A stretch of DNA of 7,453 bases. Source: Zoogloeaceae bacterium. GTDB taxonomy: Bacteria > Pseudomonadota > Gammaproteobacteria > Burkholderiales > Rhodocyclaceae. Under the pieces are notes generated by a model. That model was not told where the DNA came from and made no database searches. It saw nothing but the letters and a program-made list of their open reading frames with translations. The stretch lies in assembly GCA_031290955.1 (NCBI GenBank), contig JAISLJ010000018.1, positions 1 to 7,453 on the forward strand, read 5' to 3'. This document shows, piece after piece, positions 1 through 5,572 of the stretch; position 1 is the first letter of the stretch; every line of letters begins with the position of its first letter. A program made the position numbers and the translations under genes.

Positions 1-76
1 GAGAACATTCCAGAAGACGATAGACCAAAAACTTCATCAACACTGACCGCACAAAATACTTGACTGCGAACACGGT

Positions 77-147
77 TGCTCTCTCGCCCCTGCCGGGGCG
101 TCCTGCGGACGGCAATACTCCCCCGCCAAGCGGGGGAGAGAGAAGCA
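77..147. repeat. Three-hairpin cloverleaf-like repeat element
   Basis: Three inverted repeats follow each other. CGCCCC (85-90) pairs with GGGGCG (95-100). GTCC (100-103) pairs with GGAC (107-110). CTCCCCCGC (118-126) pairs with GCGGGGGAG (130-138), a perfect 9-bp stem with a 3-nt loop. Outside these, TGCTCTCTC (77-85) can pair with GAGAGA plus GCA (138-147, one bulged A), closing the three arms into a cloverleaf-like fold; a few bases at the arm junctions are shared, so not every pair can form at once. The CTCCCCCGC-caa-GCGGGGGAG arm resembles REP/BIME-type palindromes common in proteobacterial intergenic DNA. I see no anticodon or TPsiC-like sequence, so it is not a tRNA. Whether it acts as RNA or only as a DNA repeat cannot be told from one copy. 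Confidence 0.55.
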
Positions 148-190
148 GGCGGCGGCGCGGACGGGGAGGGCGTTCCGCAAATAACCGCCG

Positions 191-227
191 GTGGATTGCC
201 GCGTCGCTTTGCTCCTCGCAATGACGA
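191..227 (-). repeat. REP-like 37-bp repeat, copy A
   Basis: This belongs to the widespread family reading TCGTCATTGCGAGG...GGCAATCCAC. Here it lies inverted, so the plus strand begins GTGGATTGCC. Its reverse complement matches copy B (358-394) at 32 of 37 positions by my alignment, with differences concentrated in the middle. Conserved ends and a variable centre are typical of hairpin-forming REP repeats. Translations of such repeats often appear as false proteins containing VIARSKATRQS-like strings, and that is the case here. Confidence 0.75.
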
Positions 228-291
228 GGGTTTGGATGCCTCGCGCTTCCTTTCCTGCAACAACGAAACAATCACCCATAACAACACCTCT

Positions 292-340
292 ACCTCTCAC
301 CAACACCCCAACCTCTCACCAACACCCCAACCTCTCACCA
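292..340 (+). repeat. Perfect 19-bp tandem repeat, about 2.6 copies
   Basis: The unit acctctcaccaacacccca occupies 292-310 and 311-329 without a mismatch, and a third, partial copy (acctctcacca) runs to 340. A degenerate related stretch precedes it (about 281-291). The array is C/A-rich on the plus strand and nearly free of G. It lies between the two inverted REP-like copies. Perfect identity suggests recent slippage or duplication, and copy number could vary between strains. Confidence 0.85.
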
Positions 341-357
341 TTGCGACCACCCCTACT

Positions 358-394
358 TCGTCATTGCGAGGGGCATAGCCCCGTGGCAATCCAC
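358..394 (+). repeat. REP-like 37-bp repeat, copy B
   Basis: This is the second copy, in the opposite orientation to copy A and 130 bp from it. Within it, ATTGC (363-367) pairs with GCAAT, and inner GGGGC pairs with GCCCC around an ATA loop, so it forms a hairpin with a small internal loop. The two copies together form a long imperfect inverted repeat. I see no target-site duplication outside them, so they need not be the ends of one mobile element. Confidence 0.75.
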
Positions 395-486
395 GCGCCT
401 TTGATTGACGCAAGCCCCCTGAATGGTTCGTCGCAGAAGTCTATTACGGAAGGTCTGAACAAATCCTTTCCCTAAAAAACAAATCC

Positions 487-513
487 AATAAAATCAACGG
501 CCTGTGCCGCTGA
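487..513 (-). terminator. Intrinsic terminator of the metY-methyltransferase operon
   Basis: Read on the minus strand, the stem TCAGCGGC, loop ACAG and stem GCCGTTGA form eight base pairs (one G-U), followed at once by TTTTATT. This is the standard layout of a Rho-independent terminator. It lies about 60 bp past the methyltransferase stop codon in the right direction. The stem is short, so strength is uncertain. Confidence 0.6.
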
Positions 514-575
514 TCTGGGGCTTTTTCAGCGTTTCCTTGCCATACGGGATGCGGCACACGCCCTGTTTCCGGTTT

Positions 576-1544
576 TCAGTCCCCGGTTCTCCAGCTTCGC
601 AGCGCGACAACGGTGTGACCGATGATTTCTCCTGTCCGCCAGCGTTGCAGGGCCTCTGCCGGGGAGATGGCGTGGGGCTGGAGTTGTTGCTCAATGGCAA
701 GCGCCGCCGCGCCGGATTTTGCCGGGTCAAGGGAAGAGAAAATTGTGGACAATGGTTCGGCGCGATAAAAGTGGTAAGGGCCAAATCCTGCGGCTTCCTG
801 TCGGGCATGGCCGCCAATCATCTCTTCAGGATCGGTCTGGATTTTCCAGCCGTAGGTAAGAATCTCCGAACGGTAGCCCGCCAGTCTTCCCATTTCCTGG
901 AATACGGCAAGCGGAATCCGGCCGCCAATGAGTGAGAGCACAGAACCTCCCGGCTTGAGGAAATCTTTCGCCTTGCAAAGCGCAACATAATGGAGCGCCA
1001 GAAGATTGCGGCGCATGAGGGCGGGAATCTCTTCCTTCCTGGGCGGCAAATGCCCGGAACTTGCGCGCGCAATGGCAATGGTTTCGGCATTGTCAACCGG
1101 GACGTTGGGCAGGTTCTCGTAGATCAGGTCGTACTGTGGCGGCGGCGTGCCATCCGTGGGCGCGAGCGGCTCCAGAAGGTCGCCACACCCGGCGCGCAGG
1201 CGGATGCGTCCCGGCTCCAGAAGATTGTCGCGCACGTTCTGGCGGGCGGCCTCCACCACATCGACATGCACATCCGTCAGGCCAATCTCGCTTGCCGCCA
1301 GCGTCTCGATCGCGGCGAGCACATCCAGCCCCACCCCGGCGCCAATGCTGCAAAAGGCCTGCTGTTCCCCCTCCCGTTCCCGGATCAGCTTGAAAGCGGG
1401 CACGGCAATGGTGGCGACCCAATCGCCCAGAATCTCATCGACGCTGGGCAGGAAGGCGTGTTCGGCGACGTGGATTGCCAACGTCGGTTTCAGGCGTTCC
1501 GGGGCGCGAACAAGACCCAGGTAACGCGCGGCATCAATGTGCAT
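576..1544 (-). CDS. Class I SAM-dependent methyltransferase, linked to metY
   Basis: A soluble 322-residue protein, probably cytoplasmic, with a Rossmann-type SAM-binding core. Motif I is SIGAGVGLD at residues 66-74. The acidic residue ending the next strand is probably Asp95 in VHVDVVE. DLIYENLPN at 139-147 sits where many methyltransferases carry the NPPY-type motif IV. FLKPGG at 195-200 is the usual turn before a late strand, followed by LIGGR. Residues 1-60 and 250-322 are extra segments I cannot assign. From memory, the order of the GGR motif after the KPGG turn recalls the methyltransferase domain of methionine S-methyltransferases, but the match is weak and the substrate is unknown. 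It lies 33 bp downstream of the metY-like gene with no terminator between, so the two are probably cotranscribed. The ATG has no clear Shine-Dalgarno; the sequence before it is T-rich. Small-molecule and protein methylation both remain possible. Confidence 0.85.
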   Translation of the reverse strand: MHIDAARYLGLVRAPERLKPTLAIHVAEHAFLPSVDEILGDWVATIAVPAFKLIREREGEQQAFCSIGAGVGLDVLAAIETLAASEIGLTDVHVDVVEAARQNVRDNLLEPGRIRLRAGCGDLLEPLAPTDGTPPPQYDLIYENLPNVPVDNAETIAIARASSGHLPPRKEEIPALMRRNLLALHYVALCKAKDFLKPGGSVLSLIGGRIPLAVFQEMGRLAGYRSEILTYGWKIQTDPEEMIGGHARQEAAGFGPYHFYRAEPLSTIFSSLDPAKSGAAALAIEQQLQPHAISPAEALQRWRTGEIIGHTVVALRSWRTGD

Positions 1545-1577
1545 GGCGGAAAAAACAAAAAGGGGAAAAACGGGAAT

Positions 1578-2906
1578 TCAGGTCAACGCCTGGTCGAAAT
1601 CGGCAATCAGGTCGGTAATATCCTCAATGCCGACAGAAACCCGAATCATGTCCGGCGGAATGCCCGCAGCCAGGAGTTCCTGCTCGTTCATCTGCGCGTG
1701 TGTGCTGGAAGCCGGATGCAATACACCCGTGCGCACATCGGCCACATGCACCACCAGCGCCGCAACCCGCAAACGCTTCACAAAACGGCGCACCGCATCC
1801 AGATTGCCCTTGATGCCGAAAGTCAGGATGCCGCTGCCGTTTTCATGACGGAAATAACGGGCAATGCGCTGCTTGCCCACGGGATTTACTCCGGGATAAT
1901 TCACCCAGGCCACCTTGGGATGCTGCCCCAGGAAATGGGCAAGCCGCAGCGCATTTTCGCCATGCCGCGGCATTCTCAGGTGCAGGGTTTCCAGACCCAG
2001 ATTGAACAGGAACGCATTCATGGGATTCAGGCAGCCGCCGAAATCCCGCAGGAACTGGGCGCGCGCCTTGATGAGAAAAGCTGTTTGCGGGAATTTTTCC
2101 GCATAGACCACGCCATTGTAAGTCGGGTCTGGTGTGGTGAAATCCGGAAACTTGCCGTTGGTCCAATCAAAATTGCCGCCATCAATGACCACGCCGCCAA
2201 TGCTTGTGGCGTGCCCATCCACATATTTGGTCGCCGAATAGGTGACAATATTGGCCCCGAACTGGAACGGCTGGCAAAGCCATGCGGTGGCAAGGGAATT
2301 GTCGACCAAAAAGGGAATGCCGTGCGCCTTGGCAATGCCGGAGAGCTTTTCAAAATCGAGAACGGCAAGGCCAGGGTTGCCGATGGTTTCGCCCAGGATG
2401 AGGCGAGTCTGGGGACGCACGAGTTTCTCGATTTCGTCTGCCGGAGCCTCCGGATCAAAGAAACTCGCCGTTACGCCAAACTTGCCGAGCGTGGAATTCA
2501 AAAGCGTAAAAGTGCCGCCATAAAGCTGGGCGGCGGCAAGCACATGGTCGCCGGAGCGCACGAGATTGGCGATCGCCAGAAGATTCGCCGCCTGCCCGGA
2601 AGCCGTCGCCACCGCGGCCGTGCCGCCTTCCAGCAGGTTCATCCGCGCCTCGAACCCGGCCACCGTGGGATTGCTGGTGCGGCTGTACTTGTGACCGAAC
2701 TCCTGCAAGGTCATGATGCGGTTGACGTGATCGATATCGTCGTATTTGTAGGTGGTGCTCTGGATGATCGGCAGGATGCGCGGCTCGCCGAAACCGGGCG
2801 CATAACCGCCCTGCACGCAACGGGTATCGAAGCCCCATCCCGCAGGATCGGCAAGCAGGGCGGGCGTGGCGGCTTCGGCGCTTTTGCGGGACGCTTTCTT
2901 GGGCAT
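1578..2906 (-). CDS. metY: O-acetylhomoserine sulfhydrylase (MetY-like), PLP-dependent
   Basis: A 442-residue cytoplasmic enzyme of the Cys/Met metabolism PLP family. MetY-type enzymes replace the acetyl group of O-acetylhomoserine with sulfide or a thiol to form homocysteine or methionine. The PLP lysine is Lys227 in SATKYVDGHAT; Asp202 in VDNSLATAW should contact the pyridine nitrogen. Tyr129 in AQLYGGT should stack on the ring, and YSRTSNPT (74-81) should reach the cofactor phosphate of the neighbouring subunit. Arg422 in MIRVSVGIED is the expected carboxylate-binding arginine. Length is near normal for the family. The segment VHVADVRTGVLHPASSTH (387-404) is about three residues shorter than the common HVANVGDAKSLVIHPAS form, which I take to mark a subfamily. 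No internal start is available, so the first ATG is used although no good Shine-Dalgarno precedes it. It heads a two-gene operon with the methyltransferase. Cystathionine gamma-synthase or methionine gamma-lyase activity is less likely but not excluded. Confidence 0.93.
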   Translation of the reverse strand: MPKKASRKSAEAATPALLADPAGWGFDTRCVQGGYAPGFGEPRILPIIQSTTYKYDDIDHVNRIMTLQEFGHKYSRTSNPTVAGFEARMNLLEGGTAAVATASGQAANLLAIANLVRSGDHVLAAAQLYGGTFTLLNSTLGKFGVTASFFDPEAPADEIEKLVRPQTRLILGETIGNPGLAVLDFEKLSGIAKAHGIPFLVDNSLATAWLCQPFQFGANIVTYSATKYVDGHATSIGGVVIDGGNFDWTNGKFPDFTTPDPTYNGVVYAEKFPQTAFLIKARAQFLRDFGGCLNPMNAFLFNLGLETLHLRMPRHGENALRLAHFLGQHPKVAWVNYPGVNPVGKQRIARYFRHENGSGILTFGIKGNLDAVRRFVKRLRVAALVVHVADVRTGVLHPASSTHAQMNEQELLAAGIPPDMIRVSVGIEDITDLIADFDQALT

Positions 2907-2989
2907 GGGGAAACCGAAAAAGGAAAAACGCGAAGGAGAATACGGCGAACCGGAAGGATTCGGAAGAATTATTTTTTCATTGCATAGAT

Positions 2990-2995
2990 ATTATA
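2990..2995 (-). promoter_or_regulatory. Possible -10 box for the metY operon
   Basis: A perfect TATAAT on the minus strand lies in an AT-rich island (about 2968-3001) within otherwise GC-rich DNA. It would start transcription near 2982, giving a leader of about 75 nt before metY. No good -35 box lies at 16-18 bp, so an activator may be needed or the call may be wrong. The leader is pyrimidine-rich, and I see no fold resembling a SAM riboswitch. Confidence 0.35.
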
Positions 2996-3015
2996 GTTAT
3001 AAGAAGCCGCGCAGG

Positions 3016-3034
3016 GGCGGGTTTGAAACCCGCC
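3016..3034. repeat. Perfect 19-nt REP-like palindrome
   Basis: GGCGGGTTT and AAACCCGCC form a perfect inverted repeat around one central G. It can fold as a GC-rich hairpin of six or seven pairs with a small loop. Sequences of this GGCGGGTTTGAAACCCGCC type recur between genes in many proteobacterial genomes, usually with extra flanking G and C runs. Here the left side keeps extra G's but the right flank (tatgttt) does not match, so the copy looks trimmed. It sits just upstream of the metY-side -10 candidate, in the divergent spacer. Confidence 0.7.
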
Positions 3035-3086
3035 TATGTTTCCCGAGAGCGGAAAAATGACCGGGCGCAAAACGTCCGCAGTGAAA

Positions 3087-3092
3087 TATAAT
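3087..3092 (+). promoter_or_regulatory. Possible -10 box for the membrane protein gene
   Basis: A perfect TATAAT on the plus strand lies 20 bp before the ATG at 3113. Transcription would start near 3099, leaving only about 14 nt of leader if that ATG is used. No convincing -35 box is seen. If this promoter is real, it makes the later in-frame ATG at 3164 a serious alternative start. Confidence 0.35.
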
Positions 3093-3112
3093 GCGCGCTT
3101 TGCAACAAACAG

Positions 3113-4849
3113 ATGGCAAGTATGCGCATGGAGCTGCCGCGCAAAATACGTGTTCCAAGCTTAATGAGAAATTACTTTCTCGCGCATCGCCACCTGTTTC
3201 TCTGGCTCGGAATCCTTTCCTTGCTGCTCCTGACGCTGGCAACCCAGCGCAACCACAACACCGGCAGCGACCCGCGCGGGATACTGCTGGTCAGTCAAGT
3301 CCTCGTCCAGGAGGGCGCCGTCAAACTGGATAGCCTGGGAGAGCCGCTCCTGCAAGGCTACGGGTATGTCGTCTATCGGAAAAACGGACACTTCTATCAC
3401 GTCTTCCCTCTCGGCAGCGCCTTGCTTGCCGCGCCCGCCGTGGCAATTGCCAACGCCGCCGGAATCGACATGCGCCAGCACGAGCACAGCATGCAGATGA
3501 TCCTCGTTGCCTTCTGTGCAATCGGCATCATCCTGTTGCACTACCGCATGGCCCGTATTGATCTGGGACGTACCGAAAGCCTGGGGATGGCGGCGCTCGG
3601 CTGGTTCGGCACTTCCTACGCGAGTACGCTCGGCACTGCATTCTGGTCGCACGATCCGGCAGTCCTGTTTGCCAGTCTGGCTATCTACCTTGCGCTCAGG
3701 AAAAGAAGGTTCGCCGGTGAGGCCGCGCTGATCGGCGCTTGCCTGTTTTTGGCCTACCTTTGCCGACCAACCCTGGCCTTGCTGGCCCCGGCGCTGCTGC
3801 TCTTCCTTTTGTCAAAAAACTGGAAAATCGCCGCAGGCGCGGCTTTGGCTCTGGGCCTCCTGCTGGCGGCCTTCGTGCTCTGGAGTTTCCACGAGTTTGG
3901 TCAGCCCCTGCCGGACTACTATCTGCCCAAACGTCTGGAAGGCAGTCATTTCCCCACCGCGCTGTACGGCAACCTGTTCAGTCCCGCGCGCGGCTTGCTG
4001 GTCTACACGCCATTCCTGTTGCTGCCGATTCTGTTCTTGCCGCTCCTGCTCTGGAAGCAGAAGAAACACCTGCCGTTGCTGATTCTCACGCTGCTTTGGC
4101 CGCTGCTGCATTATCTGGCGGTTTCCCGCTTCCCCCATTGGTGGGGCGGCTATTCATATGGCCCCAGGCTGATGGTTGATGTCCTTCCGGGCCTCCTGCT
4201 GGGAATCTTTCCCTGTCTGGCGCTGCTGAAGAAGAGAAAGAAGATGCGAACGCCCATCCTCGCGTTCATGGTTGTGCTCGGCGCTTTCTCGATCTTCGTT
4301 CACACCTGCCAGGGACTGTACAACGTTTATACCGCGCAATGGAACGCAGCCCCGGACATCGACAAATATCCGGAATTCCTGTTCGATTGGCGCTTCCCGC
4401 AATTCCTCAACAGCAAACGCCGCCAGCGGGAACGGATGCGTCGCTTCTACCAGCAATCCTTGCCGCCCTGCAAGGCAAGGTGCGCAATCGCCTACGATGC
4501 GCCGCATGCGGGCTTCGATGGATTCTACGGGCTTGAAGACGGCATGCGCTGGAGCGAAGGCACGGCGGCACGCCTGAGCTTCAAGCTCGAAGACGCATCC
4601 AAACTATCCGGCCTTCTCTCTTTGCAAGCAGGGTTCCTCGATTACCAGCGCTTGACCATCTACCTGAACGGCACACTCGTCTTCAAGGGGGCCTATCATG
4701 GCGGAGAGCGCGATATCCGCATCCAGGCTCCGAATCTGCTGCGTACCGGCCTGAACCGTCTCGATTTCGCGTTACCGGATGCCCATGCGCCCGGCACGGC
4801 AGACCCGCGTATCCTCGGCATGGCATTTCGCCATCTCGCCATCGACTGA
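3113..4849 (+). CDS. GT-C-like polytopic membrane protein with C-terminal soluble domain
   Basis: A 578-residue inner-membrane protein with roughly 11-12 hydrophobic segments: about 28-44, 99-117, 127-144, 155-175, 181-196, 203-217, 218-233, 237-259, 294-314, 317-336, 352-371 and 380-398. The first long loop (45-98) carries SDPRG with Asp53, then a QVLVQEGAVKLDS stretch. This resembles the acidic first loop of GT-C glycosyltransferases, which use lipid-linked sugar donors at the outer face. Other marked motifs are GNLFSPARGLLVYTP (286-300) and FPHWWGGYSYGPRL (340-353). Residues about 400-578 are soluble; the last 90 look beta-rich and end in a DPRILGMAFR motif, possibly a carbohydrate-binding-type fold. 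Donor and acceptor are unknown, and catalysis itself is inferred. It stands alone between divergent and convergent neighbours, so context gives no pathway. The start is uncertain: ATGs at 3113, 3122, 3128 and 3164 are in frame and none has a clear Shine-Dalgarno. Confidence 0.82.
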   Translation: MASMRMELPRKIRVPSLMRNYFLAHRHLFLWLGILSLLLLTLATQRNHNTGSDPRGILLVSQVLVQEGAVKLDSLGEPLLQGYGYVVYRKNGHFYHVFPLGSALLAAPAVAIANAAGIDMRQHEHSMQMILVAFCAIGIILLHYRMARIDLGRTESLGMAALGWFGTSYASTLGTAFWSHDPAVLFASLAIYLALRKRRFAGEAALIGACLFLAYLCRPTLALLAPALLLFLLSKNWKIAAGAALALGLLLAAFVLWSFHEFGQPLPDYYLPKRLEGSHFPTALYGNLFSPARGLLVYTPFLLLPILFLPLLLWKQKKHLPLLILTLLWPLLHYLAVSRFPHWWGGYSYGPRLMVDVLPGLLLGIFPCLALLKKRKKMRTPILAFMVVLGAFSIFVHTCQGLYNVYTAQWNAAPDIDKYPEFLFDWRFPQFLNSKRRQRERMRRFYQQSLPPCKARCAIAYDAPHAGFDGFYGLEDGMRWSEGTAARLSFKLEDASKLSGLLSLQAGFLDYQRLTIYLNGTLVFKGAYHGGERDIRIQAPNLLRTGLNRLDFALPDAHAPGTADPRILGMAFRHLAID

Positions 4850-4858
4850 CCCGCCGCT

Positions 4859-5398
4859 TCAGAGAAACCGGATGTTATCGACTTCCGGGCGAGGGGCGGA
4901 GAATCTGTTTTCCGCTTCGCCGTAGCCAAGCAGAAGGCAGCAGACGACGACATGTCCTTCGGGGAGCGCGAGTTTCCTTGAAAGCGCGTTCTTGCCGTCA
5001 ATCGCCAGGGTCGGCGTGATGATGAAGCAGGAGCGCAGCCCTTGGTCGGTCGCGGCAATCGCAACCGTGCTTGCCGCCGTCGCGGCGCTGATCTGGTAGT
5101 AGCCGGTCGGTTCGGCGCTGAAAAGCGCCAGCGCCGGAGCGCCGTACAGTGGCTGGTAGCCTGCCAGCGCGGCGCGGGAGATCAAGAAATCGTTGCCGGA
5201 ATTTTTCATCGCCACGAGGGTCGCGGCATTGATTTCCGCGAGCAGTTCGGCGTTTCGCACCACCGTCACGGTAAATTCGCCCGCGTTGGGCGCTTTGTTG
5301 GCGAAGGCGACAACAGTTTTTAACAGCTCGTCCCCAAGCGGTTTCTCGCTGTAGGCTCTCCAGCTTTTGCGCGCATGCAGCGCGTCCAAGGTTTCCAT
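4859..5398 (-). CDS. Nitroreductase-family flavoprotein
   Basis: A 179-residue cytoplasmic protein of the FMN-dependent nitroreductase family, whose members reduce nitro compounds, quinones or other acceptors with NAD(P)H. Residues 9-16 (ARKSWRAY) are the usual N-terminal FMN-phosphate contact (R-x-S-x-R). YGAPALALF (85-93) and the helix SAATAASTVAIAATDQGLRSCF (from 104) match the conserved core. LPEGHVVVCCLLLGYGEAE (145-163) is the typical C-terminal strand and turn. The open frame extends upstream, but the ATG at 5398 is chosen because AAAGGA stands six bases before it and homologues begin at this point. It converges on the membrane protein gene with a 9-bp gap and is divergent from tldD. 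Dimer formation is expected from the family. The physiological substrate cannot be read from sequence. Confidence 0.92.
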   Translation of the reverse strand: METLDALHARKSWRAYSEKPLGDELLKTVVAFANKAPNAGEFTVTVVRNAELLAEINAATLVAMKNSGNDFLISRAALAGYQPLYGAPALALFSAEPTGYYQISAATAASTVAIAATDQGLRSCFIITPTLAIDGKNALSRKLALPEGHVVVCCLLLGYGEAENRFSAPRPEVDNIRFL

Positions 5399-5404
5399 CG
5401 TTTT

Positions 5405-5410
5405 TCCTTT
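5405..5410 (-). promoter_or_regulatory. Shine-Dalgarno of the nitroreductase gene
   Basis: AAAGGA on the minus strand lies six bases before the ATG at 5398. It decides the start against the longer open frame that runs back to 5683. It is the only clear ribosome binding site among the main genes of the window. Confidence 0.7.
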
Positions 5411-5465
5411 CTCGTCTCCCAGACGATTTGACCCGGATTCATTCGCGAACGGGTTGTGGGCGAAA

Positions 5466-5474
5466 AGCATAGCA
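5466..5474 (-). promoter_or_regulatory. Possible extended -10 promoter of the nitroreductase gene
   Basis: On the minus strand TGCTATGCT matches the extended -10 form TGnTATnnT. Transcription would begin near 5458, leaving a leader of about 60 nt. The best -35-like sequence (TTGCGT) is only 14 bp upstream, too close for a normal promoter, so the call rests on the extended -10 alone. Downstream in the leader, ACCCG (5431-5435) and CGGGT (5450-5454) form a short inverted repeat around TTCGCGAA that could be an operator. Confidence 0.35.
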
Positions 5475-5572
5475 CGGATCGCATCACGCAACACGGCGCG
5501 TAATTTTTCGGCTCCGACTCCTGACATCTGATACCCTTGCGCTTTTCTTGTCGACCTCCCGATTTCCCTGCC

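Larger units (their letters stand above)
1..575. other. Repeat-rich intergenic region without a convincing gene
   Basis: No reading frame here looks like a protein. The frames that stay open read through repeats and give low-complexity or REP-type translations. The region holds a three-hairpin element, two inverted REP-like copies, a 19-bp tandem repeat and a terminator, each listed separately. The first 63 bases are open in plus frame 1 and end in TGA at 61-63, so they could be the last 20 codons of a gene to the left. On the other strand an ATG at 35-37 opens a frame that runs off the left edge (reads MKFLVYRLLECS). Neither can be judged from so little sequence. The stretch 395-486 is AT-richer, and I recognise nothing in it. 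Confidence 0.7.

Noticed and set aside
77..147. tRNA gene
   Set aside because: The cloverleaf-like pairing lacks an anticodon arm of proper size, the TPsiC sequence and the D-loop bases.
288..345. CRISPR array
   Set aside because: The 19-bp units are directly joined with no unique spacers, and there are no cas genes.
37..475. Open frames of about 90-100 codons in the left region on both strands
   Set aside because: They read through REP-like and tandem repeats (for example the VIARSKATRQS string), a known source of false proteins.
504..935. A 143-codon plus-strand frame
   Set aside because: It lies antisense to the methyltransferase C-terminus and runs over its terminator; no domain is seen.
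2907..2982. SAM riboswitch in the metY leader
   Set aside because: The leader is short and pyrimidine-rich, with no stems or conserved core that I could match to any SAM riboswitch class.
990..2987. A 665-codon open frame on the plus strand across metY and part of the methyltransferase
   Set aside because: It lies antisense to two genes with clear family motifs and its translation shows no domain. Long antisense frames are expected opposite GC-biased codons.
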